Source: Terripilifer sp031921685 (lineage in GTDB: Bacteria; Pseudomonadota; Alphaproteobacteria; Rhizobiales; Beijerinckiaceae). Taken from it: a DNA stretch of 64,000 nt. The notes below the pieces were generated by a model, which had not been told where the DNA came from, ran no database searches, and saw nothing but the letters and a program-made list of their open reading frames with translations. Both the position numbers and the translations under genes were made by a program. Shown here one piece after another: positions 9,254 to 17,618 of the stretch. Every line of letters starts with the position of its first letter. Position 1 is the stretch's first letter. The DNA is taken from the NCBI RefSeq assembly GCF_031921685.1, contig NZ_JAPDHU010000004.1, positions 372,001-436,000 of the forward strand, given 5' to 3'.

Positions 9254-10495
9254 TCACGCTGCCTGGATCTTGATCTCGGCGGCTTTCAGCGCGTCCCAGA
9301 TCAGGAATTGAATCGGCGAGCTGTGGGTGTCGACGCCGGCCACCCAATAGGTGACGGCGAAATTGACGTTGCCGCCGAAATTGACCAGGCGGCAGCTGGG
9401 CGGCGCGGGCGTGTCCAATACGAGCGGATATTGTTTGACGGCCGCCTCGACGATCGCCGGCACCTGATGGATGTCGACGTCGTAGCCGACGGCGAACTTG
9501 ATCTCGCAGCGATGGTGCAGGTCGCTCTTCGTCCAGTTGATGAACTCCGAGGTGATGAACTTTTCGTTCGGCACCAGGATGTCGCGGCCATCGTCGGTGC
9601 GCAGCGTGCTGGAGCGCATGTTCATTTCCTGCAAGACGCCGGCCCGGTCGCCGCCGAGATCGACATAGTCGCCGACCTTCATCGACCGTTCGATCAGCAG
9701 GATGATGCCGGACACGAAGTTCGACGAAATCTGCTGCATGCCGAAGCCGAGGCCGACGCCGAGCGCGCCACCGAACACGGTGAGCGCCGTCAGATCGAGG
9801 CCGAGAACCTGCAGCAGCAGCACGAAGATCAAAAGGAACAGCGCGATCTGGAAGGCTTTTGCCAGCAGCTCGCGGGTCGGGATGTCGAAAGCCTCCTGCT
9901 TGCGGATGACCTTCTGGCCGGCATCGTTCGAGGCCCGCCCGAGCCAGAACAGGATGGTGGCCGCCAGCAATGCTTTGGCCAGGGTGTAAACCGACAAGCG
10001 GATGTTGCCGACTTCGAGCGAAATGGAATCGAGATAGCCGACGACGGCGCCGAGAACGCCGAACACATAGAGAGTGGCGATCGGAATGCCGACCCATCGT
10101 GCCACTGAATTGATAATTGGATGGGTGATGAAGCGATTGATCGCCGTATAGAGCACGCCGATGACGGCGAGGCTCTGGAAGATGCGCACCAGCCAAGCCG
10201 CGCCCACCGCCGATTGCACCAGTTCGGCGGCGATGGCGAGGGCAAGAACGGTGAAGACGGGGAAGAGCAAATCGCGGCAGGTGTAAAGCCACTGCCGCAA
10301 CCGCAGCATCGGCCCATCATCGGGCTGCGCCGAGAACAGGCCGGAACGGGAGCGGACTTTCTGCGCGACGAAATAGGCGATTGCGACCGCCACGATGATG
10401 GCGCCGATCTGCGCATAGAATTGCGGACTGACCAGCCATTGCACGGTGGTCTGCAAGGCTTCCAATGCGCGCTGATGCAAGATCTCGAAATTCAT
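9254..10495 (-). CDS. MscS-family mechanosensitive ion channel
   Basis: Inner-membrane channel of the small-conductance mechanosensitive family, releasing solutes on hypo-osmotic shock. The 413-residue product has about five N-terminal membrane segments, then the pore helix and start of the beta domain at VFGGALGVGLGFGMQQISSN, with the Gly/Ala packing pattern of MscS TM3, followed by the conserved FVSGIILLIERSMKVGD turn. The C-terminal cytoplasmic alpha/beta domain is complete. ATG 10495 has a GGAGAAGG-type site; an upstream ATG at 10525 is possible but adds only charged residues. Confidence 0.9.
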   Translation of the reverse strand: MNFEILHQRALEALQTTVQWLVSPQFYAQIGAIIVAVAIAYFVAQKVRSRSGLFSAQPDDGPMLRLRQWLYTCRDLLFPVFTVLALAIAAELVQSAVGAAWLVRIFQSLAVIGVLYTAINRFITHPIINSVARWVGIPIATLYVFGVLGAVVGYLDSISLEVGNIRLSVYTLAKALLAATILFWLGRASNDAGQKVIRKQEAFDIPTRELLAKAFQIALFLLIFVLLLQVLGLDLTALTVFGGALGVGLGFGMQQISSNFVSGIILLIERSMKVGDYVDLGGDRAGVLQEMNMRSSTLRTDDGRDILVPNEKFITSEFINWTKSDLHHRCEIKFAVGYDVDIHQVPAIVEAAVKQYPLVLDTPAPPSCRLVNFGGNVNFAVTYWVAGVDTHSSPIQFLIWDALKAAEIKIQAA

Positions 10496-10770
10496 CGTGC
10501 TCGTCCTTCTCCAAATCAGGAGCAAAATCTGGGCGGCGAAGCTGGTTTGAGTCGCTCTGCCGCAACAGCCAGCCGTCCCCGCAGGTTCCGGCCCGGCCGG
10601 GTTAAAATCATCGTGCGTTGCAAATCTGTCGCCGTTCTAAAATGATTCGAGGCGCGAACACCACGCCGCAGCCTTTCAGGCCTATGGACCGGTGAAGGCC
10701 GCTGCCCACGCCATTCGTCGCTGCAATCATCCCGGAATTCGTGTTAAAAGTAGCGCGGGAGGAACAATCG

Positions 10771-11676
10771 ATGTCGCAAGTACAAGCACAGGCGCGCCCG
10801 TTTTCCACGGGCTTCGGCGCCGAGATTGTCGGTCTCGATCTGTCGCAGCCCTTGAATGAAAAGACATTCGGCCTTTGGAACGAGGCCTTCGAGGAACATG
10901 GCGTCGTCGTTCTGCGCGGACAGACATGCACGGACGAACAGCAGGTTGCGTTCAGCCGCTGGTTCGGCCCGCTGGAGGATTTTCCCGATCCGAAGGATCA
11001 GGCCCATGGCTTTAAAACCGTGTTGCGCGTCTCCAATGTCGAGAAGCACACCGATCGGATCAAGCCGATCGATGATGCCGGCCACAAATCCTTTTGGCTG
11101 GGCACCAGCGACTGGCACACCGATTCATCTTATCGGCCGGTGTTGAGCAAAGCCTCCTTGCTGTTCTCGCGCGAAATTCCCAAAGCCGGTGGCGACACGA
11201 TGTTCGCTCACACCGGCAAGGCCTATGATGCCTTGCCGCCTGCGAAGAAAGCCGAGATCGACGACATCGTCGTCATTCATGATTTCGAGGAGACGCGCCG
11301 GCGCAACAATCTGCCGTCGCGGCCGGAAGCTGTCCGCAAGGCCACGCCGCCCGTGCGCCAGCCGCTGGTGCGCCGGCTTGAGAACGGCCGCAAGGCGCTG
11401 CTGCTCGGTTCCCACATCGCCTATGTGGAAGGTATGGATCCTGAGAAGAGCAAGGTGCTCATTGCCGAGCTGACGGCATTCGCGATCCAGCCGCAATTCA
11501 CCTATCGCCATCAGTGGCGCCTGGGCGATCTCGTCATGTGGGACAACCGCTGCACCATGCACCGGGCGATGGAATATGACATGCAGAACGAGCGGCGCCT
11601 TCTGCATCGCACCACGGTTGCCGGCGATAAAGCGCTACTCGCACAACCGTTTGTCTCGCAGGCATCGGTTGCGTGA
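10771..11676 (+). CDS. TauD/TfdA-family Fe(II)/2-oxoglutarate dioxygenase
   Basis: Cytoplasmic non-heme iron dioxygenase that uses 2-oxoglutarate and O2 to hydroxylate a small substrate, often a sulfonate or aryloxyalkanoate. The 301-residue protein shows the iron-binding H116-x-D118 in SDWHTDSSYRP and the distal His264 in CTMHRAMEYD, followed by the Arg that binds 2-oxoglutarate in ERRLLHRTTVAGD. An upstream in-frame GTG at 10741 is rejected because GGAGG lies eight bases before the ATG at 10771. It stands alone, so the substrate is unknown. The family runs about 270-310 residues; this one is complete. Confidence 0.92.
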   Translation: MSQVQAQARPFSTGFGAEIVGLDLSQPLNEKTFGLWNEAFEEHGVVVLRGQTCTDEQQVAFSRWFGPLEDFPDPKDQAHGFKTVLRVSNVEKHTDRIKPIDDAGHKSFWLGTSDWHTDSSYRPVLSKASLLFSREIPKAGGDTMFAHTGKAYDALPPAKKAEIDDIVVIHDFEETRRRNNLPSRPEAVRKATPPVRQPLVRRLENGRKALLLGSHIAYVEGMDPEKSKVLIAELTAFAIQPQFTYRHQWRLGDLVMWDNRCTMHRAMEYDMQNERRLLHRTTVAGDKALLAQPFVSQASVA

Positions 11677-11698
11677 AATCACAGGCTTCTGAAACAAG

Positions 11699-11722
11699 AA
11701 GGGCCATCTTGCGATGGCCCTT
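11699..11722 (-). terminator. GCAA-loop hairpin terminator, probable 3' end of a minus-strand transcript
   Basis: Perfect 10-bp stem AAGGGCCATC/GATGGCCCTT with a four-base loop, GCAA when read on the minus strand, followed there by TTCTTGTTT. It can also end the dioxygenase transcript from the plus strand, where no T tract follows. It closes the structured element described at 11723-11900. Confidence 0.6.
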
Positions 11723-11900
11723 CCATTGTCGCGACCGCGGTCGGTTGGACCCACGTCACATTAAACTGACATGACACTGGCGCCGCTCACGCGGGGCAGA
11801 ACTCCGCTTGAGCGAGAGTCCAGGTCTCAGTAACCGACAACTGCGATAACTGACAATGAGACACTAGACCACCTCCTTTCGGCTGTTAACGACTCACTCA
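11723..11900 (-). ncRNA. Candidate small structured transcript or leader, minus strand
   Basis: Read on the minus strand this region has ordered signals and no long gene: a TACACT box near 11900, a perfect AGGAGG site at 11877-11872, a 25-codon frame, a GTCTCA/TGAGAC pair (about 11861 and 11825), a CGCTCA/TGAGCG inverted repeat (about 11784 and 11814), a 12-bp palindrome CGACCGCGGTCG (about 11731-11742) and the terminator at 11699-11722. This suggests an independent RNA of about 200 nt. It has no gene in the same orientation downstream that it could lead, since the dioxygenase is on the other strand. The call is inference; conservation was not tested. Confidence 0.4.
11787..11864 (-). CDS. 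Candidate 25-residue small protein
   Basis: A GTG-initiated frame of 25 codons with the strongest ribosome-binding site in the neighbourhood: AGGAGG with seven bases of spacing, inside a longer AAAGGAGGTG match to the 16S 3' end. The peptide starts MSHCQLSQLSVTETW and ends AEFCPA. It has two cysteines and no membrane segment or run of a regulatory amino acid that would mark an attenuator. It may be a true small protein, or the ribosome-binding site may be part of a regulatory RNA. No known family is recognised. Confidence 0.3.
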   Translation of the reverse strand: MSHCQLSQLSVTETWTLAQAEFCPA

Positions 11901-12158
11901 GTGTACTCGAAATCCTTAAAAACTGAATGCACGGCTTGCGCGAATAAGCGCCAGATTGCCGGTCTTTCCCGCAATCATGCTGAAACCCCAGGCGAAAATG
12001 AAAGATTTTTGATGGAGGCCGCTCGATCGATTGTGGCAGGCCTCGGGCCGCCGACCGTTCTGACATTACGGTTTTTTCAGATGACGTGCCGAGAGGGCGC
12101 CCTATGGTAATGGAACCCGGAAGGCACTTTCTTTCAGGGCTTTCAGGAGGCGTGCCCC

Positions 12159-12896
12159 ATGAGTGTTCATCTGAGTGTTCATCGCCGGCAAGTCCTTCAG
12201 CATCTTGCCGTCAGCGTGGCCGGCGGCGTGCTCGTGCCGCGCGGCGCCTTCGCGCAAGCGGCACCGGGAGCGCCGCTTCTGCCCCATGCGGACGTCTGCG
12301 TCATGACACCGGCATCGACCGAGGGGCCTTATTATTTCGATCCCAAGCTCGTGCGTTCGGATATCACCGAAGGCCGGGCGGGCGTGCCGATGAGCGTGCG
12401 TCTGCAAATGGTCGACGCGGCCTGCAAGCCGCTGCCGGGTGCCCGCATGGACATTTGGCATTGCGATGCTCTGGGCCTCTATTCGAACTATGCCGGGCAG
12501 GGCGATGACCGGGCCCATCCGGTCAACACGAAGGGCACGACCTATCTACGCGGCACGCAGATGGCGGACGAGCGTGGTGTCGTCGACTTCAAGTCGATTT
12601 ATCCCGGCTGGTATCCGGGGCGGACGCCGCATGTTCACTTCAAGGCCTTCATCGATTCCAGAAGCGTGCTGACGGGACAGATTTTCTTTCCCGATACGGT
12701 CAGCGATGCCGTCTACAAGAGCAAATCGCCCTATGCCGGTCGCAGGCTGCCGCGCGATACGTCGAACACGCGCGATTTCATCGCCCGCTCTGCCGGGCAA
12801 GCTTCGCTGGCGAACGTAAAGGAAGACAGCGACGGCTATCTGGTTTCGATGATCATTGGGGTTCGTCCGTCGCGGTCGGGCGGCGCGCGGCGCTGA
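12159..12896 (+). CDS. Exported intradiol ring-cleavage dioxygenase (Tat signal)
   Basis: Fe(III) dioxygenase of the protocatechuate 3,4-dioxygenase fold, cleaving catecholic rings between the two hydroxyls. The 245-residue product starts with a twin-arginine signal (HRRQVLQHLAVSVAGG) ending near AFAQA, so it should act in the periplasm as a folded metalloprotein. Candidate iron ligands are the tyrosines in TEGPYYFDP and/or LYSNYAG and GWYPGR, and H158 and H160 in R155-T-P-H-V-H. The ATG at 12159 has AGGAGG nine bases upstream. The next gene, 70 bases on, encodes a VOC-fold protein and could be cotranscribed. The natural substrate is unknown. Confidence 0.9.
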   Translation: MSVHLSVHRRQVLQHLAVSVAGGVLVPRGAFAQAAPGAPLLPHADVCVMTPASTEGPYYFDPKLVRSDITEGRAGVPMSVRLQMVDAACKPLPGARMDIWHCDALGLYSNYAGQGDDRAHPVNTKGTTYLRGTQMADERGVVDFKSIYPGWYPGRTPHVHFKAFIDSRSVLTGQIFFPDTVSDAVYKSKSPYAGRRLPRDTSNTRDFIARSAGQASLANVKEDSDGYLVSMIIGVRPSRSGGARR

Positions 12897-12966
12897 GAGA
12901 TTTGCAGCAAGCGAGGGCATTGCCGGCTTTGCGCGGCGGGTCTAGTTTGGCGCGAGGGAGCGAAAC

Positions 12967-13842
12967 ATGACGAGAAAAATGCTCGATCGGGCCGGCGAAG
13001 ATCTCGGCAATATTGTCGATGTCGGCCATATCAATCTGCGCGTGCCGGACCAGCGGCTGGCGACACTTTATTACGTCACGGGCCTGGGCCTGACGCGTGA
13101 TCCTTTTCTGATGACCGGCGTCGACAATATGTGGGTCAATGTCGGCCAAAGTCAGTTTCATCTGCCGACCGGCGAGGCGGCCTATGCGCCGCGCACCGTG
13201 GCGGGCCTCGTCGTGCCGGATCGCGCCGCGCTCGTGGCCCGCTTGCAGAAGGTTTCCGTCGATCTCGCCGGGACGCGCTTTTCCTGGGCCGCGACCAACG
13301 ATGCCATCGAACTGACCTGCCCTTGGGGCAATCGCGCCCGCTGCCATACGCCCGATCCGCAACGCTTCGGCCAGATGTCGCTGGGCATGGCCTATGTGGA
13401 ATTCGAAGTACCGCGCGGATCCCTGGCTGGGATCGGCCGCTTCTATGAGGAGATGATCGGCGCCCGTCATCACATGGATGCCGACGGGCAGGGCAGTTTC
13501 CTGCGCGTCGCCTGTGGCCCCGGGCAGGCCCTGATCTTCCGCGAAACAGAAGCTGAACCCGTGATCTGTCTGCCTCATCACATCCAGATTTACGTGGCGG
13601 ATTTTTCCGGCCCTTATGAAAAACTCTGGGAACGCGATTTGATCTCGGAGGAGAGCAATCGCCAGCAATATCGCTTCGAAAACATCGTCGATCTCGAAAA
13701 CGGCCGCACGCTGTTCACCATCGACCATGAAGTGCGCAGCATGACGCATCCGATGTTCGGCCGCCCGCTGATCAATCGCAACACCTCGCAGACGGCCGGC
13801 ACCTATCGCTCAGGCGCCGACGCGGCGCAGATCTGGATTTAG
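12967..13842 (+). CDS. VOC-superfamily (glyoxalase/dioxygenase fold) protein
   Basis: A 291-residue protein with two vicinal-oxygen-chelate modules, about residues 17-130 and 137-285. The first begins VGHINLRVPDQRLATLYYVTG with a candidate metal ligand His21; the second, beginning MAYVEFEVPRG, lacks the equivalent histidine, and a late TIDHEV could supply a further ligand. Full extradiol-dioxygenase ligation is therefore not evident and enzyme activity is uncertain. A GAGGGAGCGAAAC stretch precedes the ATG. It follows the exported intradiol dioxygenase and is followed by a palindromic repeat. Confidence 0.8.
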   Translation: MTRKMLDRAGEDLGNIVDVGHINLRVPDQRLATLYYVTGLGLTRDPFLMTGVDNMWVNVGQSQFHLPTGEAAYAPRTVAGLVVPDRAALVARLQKVSVDLAGTRFSWAATNDAIELTCPWGNRARCHTPDPQRFGQMSLGMAYVEFEVPRGSLAGIGRFYEEMIGARHHMDADGQGSFLRVACGPGQALIFRETEAEPVICLPHHIQIYVADFSGPYEKLWERDLISEESNRQQYRFENIVDLENGRTLFTIDHEVRSMTHPMFGRPLINRNTSQTAGTYRSGADAAQIWI

Positions 13843-13864
13843 CGGGCTGTCGCGCAACTCTCAG

Positions 13865-13987
13865 TGTCATTCCCGACGCGCGAAGCGCGAACGGGAATCC
13901 AGGGGCGCGTGGTAAAGTGTATCGAGCAGCATTTTACCGCTCGCTCTGGATCCCCGCTCAGCCGCTGCGCGGCCGTCGGGGATGACA
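13865..13987. repeat. 123-bp multi-hairpin palindromic element (REP/MITE-like)
   Basis: The ends are near-perfect inverted repeats: TGTCATTCCCGA at 13865 and TCGGGGATGACA ending at 13987. Each flank folds on itself (TTCCCG...CGGGAA on the left, ATCCCCG...CGGGGAT on the right), and the centre has a GGTAAA/TTTACC pair. It lies in the convergent gap between the VOC gene and the FMN-binding gene and may double as a terminator. The ends resemble those of the repeat at 27329-27367. Confidence 0.75.
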
Positions 13988-14015
13988 CCAAGGATTCCAA
14001 ACTTCCGTATGCGTC

Positions 14016-14978
14016 TCACCACGCGCCGGTTGTGGCATTGAACGGTGATTGCCCGTCAAGCCGTGAGCTCCACCGCAAGCCAGCCGCCCGTTCCCGGTAA
14101 ACCGCGCGCCGTGGCACGAAGGACCAAATATGTTCGCTGCCGTGAAAGGTTGCCTCGGCATTGACATCGAGATCGACCTTTGCATCGCCCGTCAGTTGCA
14201 ACAGATCGCCGGTCGCAAAGTCGATGAACAGCAGGCCGGCTCTGCCATTGGCCAGAATATTGCCGAGCGTGTTGAAATAGTGATTGCCGAGAAAGTCGGG
14301 AATGATCAGCCGATGGCCTGACAGGCGCACGAAGCCCGGTTTGCCGCCGCGATGCGAGACATCCACCTGCCGCCGCCCATCGTCGCGATCGACATAGGTC
14401 GCGACGAAGAACGTATCCGCGCGCGCGATCATCTGGCGCGCGCGGTCGTTCAACTCTGACATCCAAAGCGGCGCCGATCCACCGTCGGTGGGCGCGATTT
14501 CGTAGTCGCGCAGTTGAATATATTTCGGACAATTGCCGAAGCTGTGTTCGACATCGACGCTAAAGCCGTGACCATCGTAGCGACGCAGCCAGCCGTTCAT
14601 CCGATTGCGCCGCCGCGTGTGCAGTTCGATGCCCAGCAAACCGATGCTGGCACCATCCTCCATCCCCGCCGCGACAGGATCGTCGTCGTTGCGCTCGGCG
14701 CGTATGGCAAGCGATGTCGAGGTTGGCGAGGTGATAAAGCCCGGTTGGCCGGCCACCAGGCCGGCCCAAGCATCGCCCATGGCATCCACGGCGCCCACCA
14801 GCACGAACGGCAGTTGAGCGAAGAACGCGCGATGTTGTTCGGGCATGAAGGGACGCACGACCTTGCCGCCAAGCGCCGCCATGCGCTCGGCGATGCCCAT
14901 CCGCTGCTGCAGCGCCGTTTCACCCCAATGAAACGGCGAGCCCTCCGGCGGATGTGTCAGGATTTCATGATCGCGCAT
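14016..14978 (-). CDS. Pyridoxamine 5'-phosphate oxidase-family FMN split-barrel protein
   Basis: Flavin-binding split-barrel protein of about 320 residues; family members are flavin reductases or oxidases of small molecules. Typical segments are MPEQHRAFFAQLPFVLVGAVD near residue 45, the RARQMIARADTFFVATYVD strand near 190, the VDVSHRGGKPGFVRL turn that contacts FMN phosphate in this superfamily, and IPDFLGNHYFNTLGNI. The ATG at 14978 lies ten bases after the GST stop codon, so it is the second gene of a GST-split-barrel pair. The open frame continues upstream antisense to GST and was trimmed. Confidence 0.85.
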   Translation of the reverse strand: MRDHEILTHPPEGSPFHWGETALQQRMGIAERMAALGGKVVRPFMPEQHRAFFAQLPFVLVGAVDAMGDAWAGLVAGQPGFITSPTSTSLAIRAERNDDDPVAAGMEDGASIGLLGIELHTRRRNRMNGWLRRYDGHGFSVDVEHSFGNCPKYIQLRDYEIAPTDGGSAPLWMSELNDRARQMIARADTFFVATYVDRDDGRRQVDVSHRGGKPGFVRLSGHRLIIPDFLGNHYFNTLGNILANGRAGLLFIDFATGDLLQLTGDAKVDLDVNAEATFHGSEHIWSFVPRRAVYRERAAGLRWSSRLDGQSPFNATTGAW

Positions 14979-14988
14979 GGGATCGGTC

Positions 14989-15603
14989 TCAACGTGCGGC
15001 GGCGAGGCCGACGGTTTCTTGAAACGGCACGAAACCCGGCAGGTTTTCGATGCGACGCAGCCAGGCGTTGACGTTGCCATAGGCGGAAAGATCGACATTC
15101 CCTTCCGGCGCGCGGGCGACATAGCTGTAAAGCGCGATGTCGGCGATGGTTGGCTGCGCGGCCGCGAGCCAGTCGCGCTCCTGAAGTTCCGCATCGAGCA
15201 AACGCAGGATCGCATGCGCGCGTTGGATCACTTCGTCGGGATTGAACTTGGCGCCGAAGACGGTGACGAGGCGAGCGGCCGCCGGACCAAACGCAATCTG
15301 CCCGGCGGCGACCGACAGCCAGCGCTGCACGCGGGCCGCGCCGAGGGGATCCTCCGGCAGCCATTCGCCGCGATCATATTTCTTGGCGAGATAGATCATG
15401 ATGGCGTTGGAATCCGGCACCAGCGTTCCATCGTCATCCAGCAACGGCACCTGGCCGAAGCGATTGAGCTTGAGGTAGTCGGTCGACTTATGGGCGCCCT
15501 TCAGAACGTCGAGTTCGACGAGATCGAGCGGCAGCCCCGCCAGCGCGCAAAACAACCGCGCACGATGCGAATGGCCAGACAGGGGGTGGTGATAGAGCTT
15601 CAT
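14989..15603 (-). CDS. Glutathione S-transferase family protein
   Basis: Cytosolic GST of 204 residues, conjugating glutathione to electrophiles or acting as a peroxidase. The N-terminal thioredoxin-like half begins MKLYHHPLSGHSHRARLFCAL, carries the cis-Pro region GQVPLLDDDGTLVPDSNAI (residues about 50-68), and is followed by an all-helical C-terminal half. It heads a two-gene unit with the split-barrel protein and diverges from a LysR gene with a 104-bp shared promoter region, which suggests that regulator controls it. Confidence 0.9.
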   Translation of the reverse strand: MKLYHHPLSGHSHRARLFCALAGLPLDLVELDVLKGAHKSTDYLKLNRFGQVPLLDDDGTLVPDSNAIMIYLAKKYDRGEWLPEDPLGAARVQRWLSVAAGQIAFGPAAARLVTVFGAKFNPDEVIQRAHAILRLLDAELQERDWLAAAQPTIADIALYSYVARAPEGNVDLSAYGNVNAWLRRIENLPGFVPFQETVGLAAAR

Positions 15604-15707
15604 GAGACGGCCTTTCCTGAACCAGGCGGCAAGCTCTAAACTATTGCGTAATAGGGCTGAATAATCGTAATTTGAAACTCATTATTCCATTTTCAGGAAT
15701 AGAAGCC

Positions 15708-16610
15708 ATGGATCGCTTTCAAGCCATGTGGGTCTTCGCCAAGGTGGCGGAGACTGGAAGTTTCGCCCAGGCCGCCAAGGCTTTGCGGTCCAGCCCGCCG
15801 GCGGTGACCCGGGCCGTGGCGGCGCTGGAAGACGTGATTGGAACACGGCTCTTCGTGCGCACCACGCGCACCGTCACCCTGACCGAGGCCGGTACTCGCT
15901 ATCTCGACGATTGCCGGCGCATCCTCGCCGAGGTGCAGGAGGCGGAAGCCGCCGCCGCCGGCTCGTTCGCGACGCCGACGGGTACGTTGACGGTCTCGGC
16001 GCCGGCCCTGTTCGGGCGCATCTATGTCCTGCCGATCATCATGGACTATCTCGATTGCTATCCGGGTGTCACGGCACGCGCCTTCCTTATCGACCGCGTT
16101 ACGAACCTGCTGGAAGAGGGGATCGATGTCGCCGTTCGCCTCGGACCGTTACCCGTCTCCAATCTCATGGCCACGCGGGTGGGAACGGTGCGGCGCGTGG
16201 TCTGCGGTTCGCCCGATTATTTTCGCCGCCATGGCACGCCGCGCGTGCCCGCCGATTTATCGGCACACCGGATCGTTGGCGCGACCAGCACCTGGTCGCT
16301 GTCGGAATGGCATTTCGGACAGGGGCAGAAGACCAGCGTGCGCATCACACCACGGCTCCTTTGCAGCACCAATGATGCGGCGATCGAAGCGGCGGTGCAG
16401 GGCTGGGGGCTGACGCGGGTGATGTCCTATCAAGTGGCGCCGCTGATCGCCGAAGGCAAACTCATCGCCGTTCTCACCGACGATGAAGAAGAGCCTTTGC
16501 CCATTCATGTGGTGCATCCGGAAGGCCGCAAGGTTACGGCGAAAGTCCGAGCCTTCGTCGAGCTGGCGGCGCAGCGGCTCAGGAACAATCCGTTGGTCAA
16601 TCGGTTATAG
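15708..16610 (+). CDS. LysR-family transcriptional regulator (divergent from GST)
   Basis: A 300-residue LysR regulator. The N-terminal winged helix-turn-helix is MDRFQAMWVFAKVAETGSFA followed by AAKALRSSPPAVTRAVAALE; the C-terminal substrate-binding domain spans about 90-295. ATG 15708 was chosen over an upstream TTG at 15672 because all LysR proteins begin close to this motif and AGGAATAGAAG precedes it. Divergence from the GST operon suggests autoregulation and control of that operon. Its 3' end overlaps the converging next LysR gene by 14 bases. Confidence 0.92.
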   Translation: MDRFQAMWVFAKVAETGSFAQAAKALRSSPPAVTRAVAALEDVIGTRLFVRTTRTVTLTEAGTRYLDDCRRILAEVQEAEAAAAGSFATPTGTLTVSAPALFGRIYVLPIIMDYLDCYPGVTARAFLIDRVTNLLEEGIDVAVRLGPLPVSNLMATRVGTVRRVVCGSPDYFRRHGTPRVPADLSAHRIVGATSTWSLSEWHFGQGQKTSVRITPRLLCSTNDAAIEAAVQGWGLTRVMSYQVAPLIAEGKLIAVLTDDEEEPLPIHVVHPEGRKVTAKVRAFVELAAQRLRNNPLVNRL

Positions 16611-17505
16611 CGAGGCGCCGCAGGGCGGCGCTGAAAGCGCGGGCCGCGGGCCCAAGCGGCTGATCGACGCGATGGGCGAGATAGGCCTCCGAAACCACCT
16701 GCGCATTGCGGCCAAGCGCCGTGGTGTTGAGGCGTTTGAGGCGGCCTTCCTTGAGGTCGCGCTCGACCTGCCAAAACGGCAATCGGCCCCAGCCGAGGCC
16801 CGCGACGATCAACGCATGTTTGGTGTCTTGCGTGGTGACGCGAACGATCTGCGGGGAGAGGACGCCAAAGCTGCGTCCTTCCGACAGCGAGGTAGGGTCA
16901 GATTGGACGATCTGCAAATGGTCGGCCAATTCCGGCAGGCCGATTGTATCAGCCGTGGCCTGCGCAAGGGCATGATGAGAGGCGATCACTGCCACCATCT
17001 CGATCGACGACAGCGCTTCCAGCGTGATGCGCGGATCGCGAAAATCCTCGCCGACGCGGATCGCCAAGGTGCTGCGCTGTTCCAGTAGCGCCGCGACGGG
17101 CCCGCCCAAGGGCTCGACCGCCAGACGGATCGCCACCGACGGATAGGCCGCGTGCATCTCCCGCAAGGCCGCGCCGACCTTGGCGAGAGGAAAGAGTGTG
17201 TCGACGGTCAGCGACAGCTCCAGTTCGACCCCTTCGCCCAGGCCACGGGCGCGGGCGCGCAAGGTATCGACGCGCAGCAGAATGTCCCGGGCGTTGACCA
17301 GCAGGGCCTGGCCTTCGGGCGTCAGCACCGGGCGATGGCCGGAGCGATCGAACAATTGCACAGCGAGGTCGGCTTCCAGATTGGCGATGGCGTGGCTGAC
17401 CGCCGATTGCACCCGCGACAGCCGCTTGGCGCCGGCCCGAAAGCTGCCGGCATCGGCGACCGTCACGAAGGTGCGGATCTGGTCGAGACTGACGGTCTCC
17501 AGCAT
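16597..17505 (-). CDS. LysR-family transcriptional regulator (divergent from MFS exporter)
   Basis: A 302-residue LysR regulator with an N-terminal helix-turn-helix (DQIRTFVTVADAGSFRAGA, then SRVQSAVSHAIANLE) and an effector-binding domain. Two ATGs are possible, at 17517 and 17505; 17505 is preferred because GGAG lies six bases before it and because the 17517 ATG lies at the edge of a palindromic operator. It faces an MFS exporter gene, the classical arrangement for a regulator and its target. Confidence 0.9.
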   Translation of the reverse strand: MLETVSLDQIRTFVTVADAGSFRAGAKRLSRVQSAVSHAIANLEADLAVQLFDRSGHRPVLTPEGQALLVNARDILLRVDTLRARARGLGEGVELELSLTVDTLFPLAKVGAALREMHAAYPSVAIRLAVEPLGGPVAALLEQRSTLAIRVGEDFRDPRITLEALSSIEMVAVIASHHALAQATADTIGLPELADHLQIVQSDPTSLSEGRSFGVLSPQIVRVTTQDTKHALIVAGLGWGRLPFWQVERDLKEGRLKRLNTTALGRNAQVVSEAYLAHRVDQPLGPAARAFSAALRRLAITD

Positions 17506-17516
17506 GATCTGCTCCA

Positions 17517-17555
17517 TAGATCGGTTTGATCTAAATTATCTCACTTCTATAGATC
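17517..17555. promoter_or_regulatory. Palindromic LysR-type operator between regulator and MFS gene
   Basis: A perfect inverted repeat TAGATC-N5-GATCTA at 17517-17533 and a third TAGATC half-site at 17550-17555. A dyad plus an extra half-site is the usual LysR recognition-plus-activation layout. The bases are read directly; binding is inferred from position. Confidence 0.6.
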
Positions 17556-17618
17556 AGAGAAAGCCACCATTTCCACCCGGCTGACCAGGTGAAGCCGACT
17601 GGGCGAAACGGAGTGGAC

